Source of the DNA: Brevibacillus laterosporus
Lineage (GTDB): Bacteria > Bacillota > Bacilli > Brevibacillales > Brevibacillaceae
Reading direction: 5' to 3'
Length of the DNA: 64,000 nucleotides
Assembly: GCF_030489605.1 (NCBI RefSeq)
Contig: NZ_JAUKFY010000006.1
Coordinates: forward strand, 124,001 to 188,000
Part shown: in pieces, positions 36,200-47,600 of the stretch
How positions within the stretch are numbered: position 1 is the stretch's first letter
How the letters are laid out: each line of letters opens with the position of its first letter
Translations under genes and position numbers: made by a program
The notes under the pieces: generated by a model
What the model saw: only the letters and a program-made list of their open reading frames with translations
Databases searched by the model: none
What the model was told of the DNA's origin: nothing

Positions 36200-39153
36200 T
36201 ATTGCTTCCCTCCTGCTACATTCACATCGGCGATAGGCTCGTAATCAGCCCGTGCCCATTTGCGGTCTACCTGAACACCTAGCTGCGGGTTTCGTTTGGC
36301 ATTGCGTGGATTATTTTTTGGCAATGGATTTTGGCCGCTTTGCTCAAGTACTTCCAAACGTACCTTGGTTTGTTTATAAGCTGGTGTTTGCGTACGAATA
36401 TCGCCTATATTTCCTGTTAGGATATTAATGGCATTGTCGCTGCTGACGGAGTTCATTGGGACATACAGCTCTTTTCCGTGTACACGATTTGTTACAACTG
36501 CTCGTAATTTGATAGCTCCATACGGTGATACTAGACGCACTAAGGAGCCGTCATTAACCCCGCGTTCACAAGCAAGCTCAGGCGACACCTCCACAAATAC
36601 TTCCGGCACTTTATATTGAATACCTTTTGACTTATTTGTCATGTTCCCTTCATGAAAGTGCTCTAATAAACGACCGTTATTTACCACTAGATCAAATTCC
36701 GCAGAATAAGAAATAGGTGGCACATATTCTACTAAGGACAGGCGTGCCTTACCATCTGGGAAATTAAATCGATTGATATAGAGTAACGGTTCATCTGTTC
36801 CGTCAGGCAATACAGGCCAGATCAGGCTGTTCCAATTTGCCAATCTTTCATAGCTGACCCCTGAGAAAAGCGGACTTAAGCTGGCAATTTCGGCCATAAT
36901 ATCACCGGGGTGAGTATATTCCCAATTAGCGCCAAGGCGGTTTGCAAGCTGTGTAATGATCCACCAATCCGGCTTGGAGTCCTCCCAAGTAGGCAATGCT
37001 TGATAGAGTCGTTGAATCCTTCTTTCGGTATTGGTAAACGTACCGTCCTTTTCTAAAGAAGGTGCTGCTGGCAAAATAACATCTGCAAATTGGGCCGTCC
37101 TTGTAAAGAAAATATCTTGTACGACAAAGAAATCAAGTTTACTCAAGGTCTCTTGAACATGATTCGAATTGGAATCAACCCAAGCCATATCCTCCCCAAT
37201 CAGATACATTGCTTTTAATGTGCCTGCTTCTACTGCCTCTAGCATCTGAATGTTCGTATAACCCGGCTTATTAGAAATTTTGACATCATACGCCTTTTCA
37301 AATTTTTGCCGTGCCTCGTCATCTGAGATGGACTGATAACCCGGTAGCCAATTTGGCAATGAGCCCATATCACAAGCTCCTTGAACGTTATTATGTCCGC
37401 GCAGTGGATACGCACCTGCACCATGTCGGCCAAAATTTCCTGTGATTAATAAAAGGTTGGCAATTGCTGCGGATGTATGAGAACCTGCTACGTTTTGGGT
37501 AACTCCCATACCCCACAGTACGCATGTACCATCTGCCTCACAAATCATTCTTGCTGTTTCCTTTAGTTGCTCTTGAGAAATTCCCGTCACTTTTTCAGCA
37601 TATTCGAGTGTGTAGCTTTGAATGGCTTTCTTATACTCTTCTAGGTAATTGACGCGTTTTGCTAAGAAGTCAGCATCATGCCAGCCCTGATCAATGATAT
37701 ATTTGGCTACCGCAGTTAACCAGACAAAATCTGTCCCTTGATTCGGATGTAAATACAAATCCGAACGTTCTGCCATTTCATGCTTGCGCAAATCTGAAAC
37801 AATTAGTTTTTGACCATGCAATTTCTTTGCACGCTTCACCCGCGTCGCCAAAACTGGGTGACCTTCTGTTGGATTCGCTCCAATGATAATGACTAACCCG
37901 GCTGCAGCAATATCACTAATTACACCTGAATCACCGCCATAACCGACAGTTGACAATAACCCGTCTGTAGCTGGAGATTGGCAATAACGTGAACAGTTGT
38001 CTACATTATTTGTTTCAAAGACCTGCCGGGCCAATTTTTGTACCAAATAAGCTTCCTCATTGGTTGTTTTTGATGAGCTAACGAAACCGAATGCGTCTCC
38101 TCCATACTTTTGCTTCAACTCTTTCCACTTAGACGCAATCAATGTAAACGCTTCCTCCCAGGTAGCTGGAACAAACTCATCTCCCCGTCGAATTAAAGGT
38201 GTTGACAGCCGTTCATTGCTGTTGACGAAATCCCAACCGAACTTGCCTTTAATACAGGTCGAAATGCTATTGACCGGCGCTTCCTCAGATGGTTCGATTT
38301 TTAAAATTTGGCGTCCTTTCGTCCAAACCTCAAAGCTACAACCTACCCCGCAAAATGTACATACTGTTTTCGTCTTTTTAGTTCGAGCTTCGCGCATGGC
38401 TGCTTCTGCTTCAGAAATGGCCAATATTCCACTGTAACCAGGCTCTACTTCCTTGACTATTTCAATCATGGGATCAAGCAATTCCTTCCCCATCTTTGTC
38501 ATGAAACCAGCTTCACCCAGCATCGTTTTTTCCATTAAAGCATTACATGGGCATACAGTGACGCAATGCCCGCAGGAAACACAGGAGGATTCATTAATGG
38601 GTTTATCCTGATCCCAGATAACGCGCGGCATTTCTCGTTCCCAATCAATGGTTAGTGTCTCGTTGACTTGTAAATCCTGACATGCTTCTACACAACGCCC
38701 GCACAAGATACATTGATTGGGGTCATATCGGTAGAATGGATGAGACATGTCTACCTCATAGCCCTTCTCTCTAAACGGTCGCTCCTGATGTTCCACTTCC
38801 ATCAGCTCAACAGTATTATGTACACGACAATTGCCATTATTATTATCACACACCGTACAGTACAGCATATGGTTTTCGAGCACACGATCCATCGCTTGTT
38901 TTTGCGCTTGTTTTGCCCGTGAAGATGAAGTCTGGATATTCATTCCTTCCTCCACAACAGTAGAGCAAGCTCGCATTAGTTGACCGTTAATTTCGCAGGT
39001 ACAAGTATCGCACGTTTGAATGGGGCCTAAAATAGGTGAATAGCAAATATGAGGATGCTTGATGTCATGCTCAAGCAGATAATCAAGAATTCTAGTTCCC
39101 TCTTTTGCTTGGTGTAACGTATCATTGATGGTAAATGAAATCATTTTGTTCAA
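36199..39153 (-). CDS. fdhF: Molybdenum formate dehydrogenase alpha subunit (cysteine type)
   Basis: 984-aa multi-domain oxidoreductase. Residues 1-75 form an adrenodoxin-like 2Fe-2S domain (CDTCTCEINGQLMRAC). Around residues 90-120 is the NuoG-like CxxCxxxxxxCxxH motif (CTVCDNNNGNCRVH). Two 4Fe-4S ferredoxin motifs follow (CILCGRCVEAC, CVSCGHCVTVCPC). From about residue 260 the bis-MGD catalytic part begins with CTFCGVGCSFEV. The active-site residue is C391 in SRYCQSPA, where selenocysteine enzymes have U. It oxidises formate to CO2. The start is TTG with GGAGG nine bases upstream; an ATG three codons on is badly spaced. Confidence 0.93.
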   Translation of the reverse strand: MNKMISFTINDTLHQAKEGTRILDYLLEHDIKHPHICYSPILGPIQTCDTCTCEINGQLMRACSTVVEEGMNIQTSSSRAKQAQKQAMDRVLENHMLYCTVCDNNNGNCRVHNTVELMEVEHQERPFREKGYEVDMSHPFYRYDPNQCILCGRCVEACQDLQVNETLTIDWEREMPRVIWDQDKPINESSCVSCGHCVTVCPCNALMEKTMLGEAGFMTKMGKELLDPMIEIVKEVEPGYSGILAISEAEAAMREARTKKTKTVCTFCGVGCSFEVWTKGRQILKIEPSEEAPVNSISTCIKGKFGWDFVNSNERLSTPLIRRGDEFVPATWEEAFTLIASKWKELKQKYGGDAFGFVSSSKTTNEEAYLVQKLARQVFETNNVDNCSRYCQSPATDGLLSTVGYGGDSGVISDIAAAGLVIIIGANPTEGHPVLATRVKRAKKLHGQKLIVSDLRKHEMAERSDLYLHPNQGTDFVWLTAVAKYIIDQGWHDADFLAKRVNYLEEYKKAIQSYTLEYAEKVTGISQEQLKETARMICEADGTCVLWGMGVTQNVAGSHTSAAIANLLLITGNFGRHGAGAYPLRGHNNVQGACDMGSLPNWLPGYQSISDDEARQKFEKAYDVKISNKPGYTNIQMLEAVEAGTLKAMYLIGEDMAWVDSNSNHVQETLSKLDFFVVQDIFFTRTAQFADVILPAAPSLEKDGTFTNTERRIQRLYQALPTWEDSKPDWWIITQLANRLGANWEYTHPGDIMAEIASLSPLFSGVSYERLANWNSLIWPVLPDGTDEPLLYINRFNFPDGKARLSLVEYVPPISYSAEFDLVVNNGRLLEHFHEGNMTNKSKGIQYKVPEVFVEVSPELACERGVNDGSLVRLVSPYGAIKLRAVVTNRVHGKELYVPMNSVSSDNAINILTGNIGDIRTQTPAYKQTKVRLEVLEQSGQNPLPKNNPRNAKRNPQLGVQVDRKWARADYEPIADVNVAGGKQ

Positions 39154-39200
39154 GGGTTATTTCCTCCGTTTCCTTCTCCATCTGCTTCAAAAAATAAAAA

Positions 39201-39266
39201 TAACCCACCACAAAACAACCAGCGCAAACGTAAAACGTGTTGCCCAAGCTGTTTTATGGTGGGTTA
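39201..39266 (-). terminator. Strong terminator hairpin in the fdhF leader (attenuator candidate)
   Basis: On the minus strand AACCCACCATAAAACA pairs with TGTTTTGTGGTGGGTT (16 bp, one G-T) around a 32-base loop that contains further self-complementarity, followed by ATTTTTATTTTTT. It ends about 50 bases before the fdhF start. The genes to the right on this strand run the other way, so the hairpin has no upstream gene to terminate. Confidence 0.7.
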
Positions 39267-39391
39267 ATACTTAGCAGTGGTATATACCAGTTATCAAGCC
39301 CTCCATACTCTGTACGCGCATGCGTAAAAGCACAGGATGAATAGAATGACTGTAATCAGCCAGACTTAGACATCAATGAACTTCTTTTTTA

Positions 39392-39419
39392 ATAATAACC
39401 AAACTTTCAGAAATTGCAA
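39392..39419 (-). promoter_or_regulatory. Candidate promoter upstream of the fdhF leader terminator
   Basis: On the minus strand TTGCAA (39414-39419), a 16-base spacer and TATTAT (39392-39397). It would give a leader of about 230 nt including the hairpin at 39201-39266. A moderate match only. Confidence 0.35.
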
Positions 39420-39559
39420 GAGAAGAGCCTATTTTTTTCCGCTTTATGCTGATTCAACAACAAAAAAAGAACTTTTACATTTTTTGCAAAATAAATATAT
39501 TGCCTAATTTTGGAAATGAGTTTATATTTTTTGTAGAACAAAAAAGGGTGGAATTATTT

Positions 39560-39952
39560 ATGGATAATCGATACAGCTCTTTTCAAGAATTCGCTCAGGC
39601 ATTTGAGAAAAAATGGGTAACCACAGCAATAGAACATGGATTAATGGATGAGCCAATGGATATATATCTAGCTAAGGTCCGTAAAAAAGCGCTTTTTGTC
39701 TGGAAGAAAAATAAAGGGGATGAATGGATAGAAAGACAAGGATATACCATTGTTGACAGAAACCTCGACAAGGAAGAAATTTTCGATAAAAAACTAGGGC
39801 GCGGTCGTCCGCGAAAGCATGAGGACGATCGGCTACATCATGCCATCCATGTCAGACTAGACGAGGAAACATATCAAAAATTACTATCCCTGTGTCAAAA
39901 AAATAATCTTGACCTCTCTGAGACTATTCGTATGCTCATAAAAAAAGGGTAA
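39560..39952 (+). CDS. Small AT-hook plus ribbon-helix-helix DNA-binding protein
   Basis: 130-aa protein. Residues 1-80 are an unassigned domain (SSFQEFAQAFEKKWVTTAIE ... LAKVRKKALFVWKK). Residues about 85-93 have GRGRPRKHEDD, an AT-hook-like minor-groove motif. Residues 95-130 are HAIHVRLDEETYQKLLSLCQ plus LDLSETIRMLIKKG, a ribbon-helix-helix fold. The start is set at 39560 with GGTGGA eight bases upstream; the longer frame above it is low-complexity. It lies 30 bases before the exporter gene and is likely co-transcribed, so it is a plausible local regulator. Target unknown. Confidence 0.7.
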   Translation: MDNRYSSFQEFAQAFEKKWVTTAIEHGLMDEPMDIYLAKVRKKALFVWKKNKGDEWIERQGYTIVDRNLDKEEIFDKKLGRGRPRKHEDDRLHHAIHVRLDEETYQKLLSLCQKNNLDLSETIRMLIKKG

Positions 39953-39982
39953 ACCGTTTCGCTATGTAAAGGAGGAATTAAG

Positions 39983-41434
39983 ATGAGTCAGGAAGGTCAG
40001 TTGCCTACCATCAGGACTGCGCTTCGCTGGTGGATACTTGCTAATGTGTCTTTGGGAATCTTTATGTCAACATTGGATGGTAGCATCACAAATGTAGCTC
40101 TCCCTAGTATTTCGGGTACATTAGACGTCCCCCTGCACATTGTACAATGGGTTGTAACAGCTTATTTATTAGCGATCGCTTCCCTTTTACCCATTATTGG
40201 AAAATTATCGGATCTTTTTGGACGCGGTAACTTATACAATTTGGGATTCTTAATTTTTTTGATTGGATCTGCTTTATGCGGTTTATCAAAATCCATTTGG
40301 ATGTTAATTGGCATGCGTGTCCTGCAAGCTGCTGGCGCCGCACTGCTGATGGCTAATAGTCAAGCTATCATAGCTGCCACTTTTCCTAAAGAAGAACGCG
40401 GCCGCGCCCTTGGAATAACCGGTATGGTGGTATCACTTGGTTCCTTGTCCGGTCCAGCCATCGGTGGCATTCTGGTTGATTCGTTTGGCTGGGAATCTAT
40501 TTTTTGGATTAACGTACCGATCGGTTTAATCGGATTTATAGCAGCATTACGTATCATGCCGAAACAGCACCAAAAACGTGTGGGAGAGCCTTTCGACTAC
40601 ATTGGTTCTATTATGTATATGACAAGTATGATTACCTTCCTATATATCATTTCTAATGCAGAGGAGCATGGATGGGCAACGGGAATTACCTTAGGTGGTC
40701 TTCTCTTTTCAATCATCATCTTTGTCTTGTTTTATCGACGTGAAACCAGAATCTCACATCCTATGCTTGACTTCTCTCTTTTTAAGATAAGAACTTTTCG
40801 TTCAGGAAGCTTTGCGACACTCCTGTCCTTTCTCTCTCTTTTTTGCATAACCATTCTCATGCCGTTTTATATGCAATTGGTACTAGAATACCCTCCGAAT
40901 ATCGTGGGTTACGTTATGATGGCAAATGCTGTGATGATGGCGATCGTTGCTCCGTTCTCCGGTTGGCTGTCTGATAAAATCGGATGCTATTATTTAACGA
41001 TCTCAGGCTTGGTGATTAATGCGATTTCCTTTGTTCTGCTAACGAAGCTTACGACAAATGAACCGGCATGGCTTGTCGCAACGCATATGGGCATATTTGG
41101 AATTGGAACTGGTCTTTTTCTATCTCCCAACAATGCAAGTATTCTAGGATCAGTTCCGCCCAAACTATTAGGAACAGCAGGCGGCCTAAATGCATTAGTC
41201 CGCAATATCGGGATGGTATTAGGAACGACATTTGCTATCTCACTATTCTCTTTTCAATTGAATAGATTAACAGGAAATCAATCTGAATCTAGCAGCACTG
41301 ATATCCTAAATGTGGATGCTTACATGACAGCTCTTCATTCTGTTTTTTGGGTAGCAGCCGTGATTTGCCTATTTGCAGCCGTACTCTCTTCTATGCGTGA
41401 TAAGCCTCAACGACAGAAAAGGAAAGTGGCGTAG
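39983..41434 (+). CDS. MFS drug exporter, DHA2 (EmrB/QacA) family, 14 TM
   Basis: 483-aa transporter with 14 membrane helices. Motif 1 is in FMSTLDGSITNVALPSISGT, motif A is GKLSDLFGRGNLYNLGFLIF, and the antiporter motif C region is GPAIGGILVDSFGWESIFWI. AAAGGAGG lies just upstream. DHA2 members export antibiotics and other amphiphiles with proton influx. It lies next to a large NRPS system but on the opposite strand, converging on it, so a role in exporting the peptide is possible but unproven. Confidence 0.9.
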   Translation: MSQEGQLPTIRTALRWWILANVSLGIFMSTLDGSITNVALPSISGTLDVPLHIVQWVVTAYLLAIASLLPIIGKLSDLFGRGNLYNLGFLIFLIGSALCGLSKSIWMLIGMRVLQAAGAALLMANSQAIIAATFPKEERGRALGITGMVVSLGSLSGPAIGGILVDSFGWESIFWINVPIGLIGFIAALRIMPKQHQKRVGEPFDYIGSIMYMTSMITFLYIISNAEEHGWATGITLGGLLFSIIIFVLFYRRETRISHPMLDFSLFKIRTFRSGSFATLLSFLSLFCITILMPFYMQLVLEYPPNIVGYVMMANAVMMAIVAPFSGWLSDKIGCYYLTISGLVINAISFVLLTKLTTNEPAWLVATHMGIFGIGTGLFLSPNNASILGSVPPKLLGTAGGLNALVRNIGMVLGTTFAISLFSFQLNRLTGNQSESSSTDILNVDAYMTALHSVFWVAAVICLFAAVLSSMRDKPQRQKRKVA

Positions 41435-41566
41435 TTTTGCTCTACTTACATTTGTATAGTCCCCTTGAAAACGAATAGCCTAGCTGAAGGGTAGGCACAC
41501 ATCATTGTAAGCAAATTATCTTTCATCGGATCGAAAGCTGGGGTTTATCATATGTTGCAAAAAAAT

Positions 41567-41611
41567 ACGGGCGTGATGCGCACGAATTCCGATTCGCGGC
41601 ATCATGCCCGT
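41567..41611 (-). terminator. Terminator of the NRPS operon
   Basis: ACGGGCGTGATGC pairs with GCATCATGCCCGT (one G-T pair) around a 19-base loop; on the minus strand it is followed by ATTTTTTTG. It lies about 60 bases after the NRPS stop and also separates it from the convergent exporter gene. Confidence 0.85.
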
Positions 41612-41669
41612 AGCTTTTATACTTCTAGCCTATGGTTTTTGTAAAAAAGAATCCTATTAGCCACAGCAT

Positions 41670-44600
41670 TTAACGAAAATCATTCGTTGCATGGGGAGAG
41701 ACAGCATAAATTTCATCGATGATGTTCTGTATGATCATGCGGACTATCCTTGTATTACCCTCAATCATTTCAGGGTCAAGCAATTCTTCATGGGTTCCCA
41801 ATGCTTGATATTGAATATGATTTCCATGAGTTGCCCGTTCCCATGACCAAGGAGATTCTACTGTCGGGTTCACTTTCTGAGAATCGGATGCTAGTAATTC
41901 ATGGATATTGGCTTGAACCATTCCCTCATTAACAAGCTGATTCCGATATCTAGCGTACGAATAAATTCTATTCGTATAGGAAGGCGTCACAAGATGTTTG
42001 TACTGTTCGGGTGTGTCTTCTAAGAGAGTATCGATTTCCTGTAGGGCGTCCTCTTTTGAGGATACAGATTCTCTACTCCTGAAAATGGAATCTAGCATGA
42101 TAATATCTTTTACTTCGTAGCCTCTTGACTCCATGGCTTTTGCCACTTCAAAAGCCAAATTACCGCCTATTGAATAACCTAGGAACACATACGGTTGATT
42201 TCCCTGTACATCAGTGAGGAGTTTGACATATTGCTCCATTAATTCCTCGTCATTTGTATAGTCCTCAATAAAATCCATACCGTACAATACACACTGATGT
42301 TCAAGCAATTTTGCCATTTCGATGTATGCCATGCCATACCCGATTGCTGGCGGGAAGCAGAACACATGTAAGCGTCCATGCTCGTTTAATTTTGTAATTG
42401 GTTTCCTATTATTTTTTGCAAACATAGATCTTACTATTTCTTCGGCCATCGCTTCTACAGTTGGCATCTCGAACACTACACGTATAGGGATTTCGACCCG
42501 AATATCTGTGTAGATCTTCCTGATTAATTCAAGTACATGTAAAGAATGTCCACCCAATTCAAAGAAGTTGTCCTTCTTACCAATTTTAGGTACACCCAAT
42601 ACTTCTTGCCAAATAGCGGCCAGTTGCATCTCCGTTGGTGTCTGTGGAGCGATGTACTCCACTCCTAGATGAATATGTCCTTCTGGAGTCGGGAGTGCAT
42701 TTCGATTAATTTTGCCGTTTGGAGTCAATGGCATCTGTTCAAGCTGGATAAAAAAGGATGGAATCATATAAGCAGGTAAATCTTGTGACAGCGAATTTCT
42801 GATTTCACCTACTGTAAGCTGTTGATTTGCCACAAAATAAGCACACAACTGTTTCTGTCCTGCTTGCTCCTCTCTTGCAATAACCACCGCTTCCTGAATA
42901 GAAGGGATTTGCAGGAGCAGGGCTTCAATTTCACCAAGTTCAATCCGGTAACCTCGAATTTTTACCTGGTGGTCAATTCGTCCCAGATACTCAATGGTTC
43001 CATCAGGTAGCCATTTTGCCAAATCTCCTGTACGATACAATTTTTCCCCGGTGACAAATGGATTGTCTTCAAATTTTTCTGTTGTTAGCTCAGGACGATT
43101 CCAGTAGCCTTTTGCCAATCCTTCTCCTGCAATGCACAGTTCACCTGCTATCCCGATCGGTTGGAGGTGGTTTTCAGCATTCAAAATATAGAAGGAAGTG
43201 TTTACGAGCGGTTTACCAATTGTTATAGGTTCTCCTTCTATCAGTTCTCCCACCGATGACCACACCGTTGTTTCAGTTGGGCCGTACATATTATACAGAC
43301 GTGCCTGAGTGGTCTTTTGCAGGACTTTTATTAGGGAAGCTGGAAGTGCTTCTCCGCCGAGCATAATTTCTTGTACGCCCTGTAAGCAGCGAATGTGCTC
43401 CGAGGATAACAACATTTGCATCCGAGAAGGCGTCATTTGGATCATGTCCACCTGCTGTTTTTGAATCACATCACATAATGCTCCCGGGTCAGTTTGCTGA
43501 AGGCTACTTGCTAAAATTACCCTTACACCTTTACACAGCGGCAGCAGAGTCTCTAGCACAAAAATATCAAATGAGATCGTCGTCACTGAAAGAATTGATT
43601 TTCCTTGGGTAAAGTCGATCTGATCGGTTATGCCTTGTAATAGGTTTACGACTGCATGCTGTAAAATCATGACGCCTTTTGGCTTACCAGTTGAGCCCGA
43701 CGTATAAATAACATAGGCCAAATCAGCAGGTCCGCTAACAGGTTCAAGATTAGATTGCTCATGCAGATCTACAGACTCTTTATCCATAAGTATCAAGCTT
43801 CCTGCAAAAGCTATCCGCTCTTGCAAATGACTGTGTGTCACTACCCATTTAGCCTTCGAATCCTCCAGCATGTAGCGGACCCGTTCGTCCGGATAATCTG
43901 GGTCAATTGGAACATAGGCTCCGCCAGCTTTCAAAATCCCCATTAACCCAATCATCATGTCTAAGGAACGATCCACCATAATTCCAACTAACTGATTGGC
44001 TCCCACACCTTCGGATCGCAGGGTTCGTGCCAGTTGATTTGCTCGCTCGTTTAATTCCCGGTAGGTGAGCTGTTCATTTTCGTAAACGACAGCTATCTGA
44101 TCAGGTGTACGTTCCACTTGACTCTCAAACAATTGATAAATGGTTTTCTCTCTTGGATAATCTCCTGCTGTATTATTAAAGGCTTGCAGAAGCAACTCTT
44201 TCTCTTGCGAAGTAGCAATTTCAATGGTAGAAAGCTTTGCGTTTGGATCTGCCACTATGCTGTCAATGACCTGTAGAAAATGCTCCGACATTCGTTTGAT
44301 TGTGTCACGCTTAAACAATGAAGTAGCAAACTCGAAAGTACACACAATGTTTTTATCATCTTCATTGGCATATAAGCTTAGATCAAATTTAGAGACAGTA
44401 TGCTCTCCTTCATATGGTCTGAGCTGTAAGCCTTCGATGGTCTGATTACCTTGCTCCACGTTTTGTAAGGCAAACATTGTATCAAACAGCGGATTGCGAC
44501 TAAAATCGCGCGCTACCTGTAATTTTTCTACTAGCTCTTCAAATGGATATTCCTGATTTTCATAGGCTTGTAATGCATGCTCTTTGACTTCTTTGACATA

Positions 44601-47600
44601 TTCGTAAAATGTTTTTGCTACCATTGGCTGAGTACGAATCGCTAGAGTATTAATAAATATGCCAATCAGGCTTTCAAGATCTGCATGCGGTCTTCCCGCT
44701 ATTGGAGTTCCTACAATAATATCCTCTTGTCCACTGCTTTTGCTTAACAAAGCGGTATATGCAGCCAATAAGACCATAAACAAGGTGGAGCCTGTTTGTG
44801 AAGCAATTTGTCGAAGTCCTTCACTTCTTTGTTGGTCGATGACAAATTCAAAGATATCTCCCTGATAGCTTTGCAAGGCGGGTCTTGGATAGTCCGTTGG
44901 CAAATTAAGAACCGGAATTTCATTTCCATGAATGTTCAGCCAGTATGCTTCTTGATTTCGGACTCGTTCGCTTTGCACTTCTTCCTGTTGCCATACGGCG
45001 TAATCCTTATATTGAATTCGGAGCGGTTCTAGTTCCTCGCCTGTGTATAACTGAACCAAATCTTGAACCAAAATGCTTAATGAAGCCGCATCAGAAATGA
45101 TGTGATGCGTGTCAAACATTAAAATATGTCGATCTGCTTCAAGTTCAATCAAGCCTACCCGTAAAAGTGGAGCTTTTGCCAGATCAAACTCACGCACAAA
45201 TGCTTGAATGAGGCTAGCTATCTCTTCCTCTTTTGCCAGCATGTATTCAATTTCAAATGTCACATCACGATAAATCTGTTGGACTGGTTCCCCGTTTATC
45301 ATCGTAAAGCCTGTTCGTAAGGTCTCATGGCGATTGATTAATTTCTGGAATGCTTCTTCAAGCGTTTTCCGATCAAGCTGTCCCTCTACCACTAGGACGG
45401 TTGGCATGTTATAGCTGAGCCCTCCACCCTCAATCTGATTTAAAATATATAATCGTCTTTGAGCAGAGGATACCGGATAAAACTCTCTTTCTAAAATTAC
45501 AGGAATTGAGAAATGCGTCACGTGATCGATCTCAGATACTCGTTTGGCCATCTGTTCAATCGTAGGATATGAAAAGACATCCCGCAGAGGAAGATTCACT
45601 CCCATTTCTTTATGCATCTTGGCAACGAGTGTCGTAGCTCGCAAGGAGTGTCCACCACTATCGAAGAAGTTATCTCTCACCCCAATATTATTAACTCCTA
45701 GAACCTCCTGCCAAATACCGGCGATCTGCTCTTCCAACTGTGTCTGTGGCGCTGCGTATTCCACTCCCGTTTGCAGGTTTCCTTCAGGTACAGGTAATGC
45801 TTTACGATCAATTTTTCCATTTGGTGTTAAAGGCATTTGCTCCAATTGGACAAAGTAGGAAGGAATCATATAACCAGGTAGCTTTTGCAGCAATGTGCTT
45901 CTTACATCGCTTACAAGTAATGGTTGATCTGCTACAATATATGCGCATAAATGCTGCAGCCCAGCATGGTCTTCCTGTGCGATTACCACTGCTTCCTCAA
46001 CCTCTTTAATGTTCCTGATCTGTTCTTCAATCTCTCCAAGTTCAATGCGGTAGCCCCTCACCTTTACCTGGTGATCGATTCGACCTAGATACTCAATGGT
46101 TCCATCAGGAAGCCATTTTGCTAAATCACCCGTTTTATACATCTTACTTCCTGGTAGGAATGGATTTTCTACAAACTTGTCCATCGTTAGTTCGGGACGA
46201 TTCCAGTAGCCCCTTGCTAGTCCCATACCAGCAATGCACAGCTCTCCAGCTACCCCTACTGGCTGAAGATGACCTTCCATACTCAAGATATAAAATTGTG
46301 TATTTGTTATTGGTCTGCCAATTGTTATAGGCTGGCCCGCAGTCACTGATCCAATCGATGACCATACGGTTGTTTCAGTCGGACCATACATATTATACAG
46401 GCGTGCCGGCGTATGCTCATGCAGCGCATTGATTAGGGAAACAGGAAGCGCCTCGCCGCCAAGCATTATTTCCCGGACATGCTGCAATTCTTTGAACGGC
46501 TCAGTACTATCTGCCGACGCTAACAACATCTGCATACGAGAAGGCGTCATTTGGATCATATCGATTTTTTGCTCAGAAATGACGTTTCTTAAGGCCTGTG
46601 AATCCGTCTGTTGAATTTCGCTAGCCAATACTACTCTTATTCCTTTACTAAGCGAAAGGAGCGTTTCTAGCACGAAGATATCAAATGAAATGGTAGTAAC
46701 ACAAAGAAGAGATTTTCCTTCTGCAAAGTCAATCCGATCCGTTATGCCATGTATCAGGTTGACAACTGCCTGATGCGTAATCATAACACCCTTAGGCATA
46801 CCGGTCGATCCTGATGTGTAGATGACATAGGCCAAATCAAACGGGCTACTTCCTGGTTTAAGATTAGACGCGTCCTTCTGATAAGAAGCCTCTTCCTCTA
46901 TTACAATACATTTTCCCTGATATCCATCGAAGCTGATCTGATCCTGCAAGTGACTGTGTACAACTACGAACGTAACCCCCGCATCCTCTAGCATGTAGCG
47001 AATGCGATCTTCTGGATAACCTGGATCAATTGGTACGTAAGCTCCGCCAGCCTTCAGGATGCCTAACAGTCCAACTAACATGTCAAGAGAACGCTCCACC
47101 AAAATACCGACTAGTTGATTCGAGCTTACCCCTTCTGCTCGCAGTGTTCTTGCCAGTTGATTTGCTCGCTCATTTAACTCGCGGTACGTCAGTTGTTCAC
47201 CTTCATAAACGACTGCTGCTTGATCCGGTGTTCGTTCGACCTGCATCTCAAATAATTGGTGGATGGTCTGGTCCGCTACATCATGTACTGTTGTATTGTT
47301 GAAAGTTTCGAGAATCAACTTCTTCTCATCCGCTGTCAGCATCTCGATGGCGGACAGCTTCTCATGCGGTTGACTTACAAGTCCATCTACCAATTGGACA
47401 AAATGCTTCGCCATACGTTCGATCGTTTCTCGTTTGAATAGTCTTGTCGCATATTCAAAGCTGCACAGGACTGTATCTGCATCCTCCATTGCATGTAGAG
47501 TTAAATCAAACTTGGAAATAGTTTGTTCACTTGCATATGATGAAATGCGTAAGCCCTCTAGCTCCTGCTCTTTCTTCTCTAAATTTTGCAGGACGAGCAT

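Noticed and set aside
39983-41434. Dedicated exporter of the NRPS product
   Set aside because: Opposite strand and convergent with the NRPS, separated by a strong terminator; association is only by proximity, so it is not claimed.
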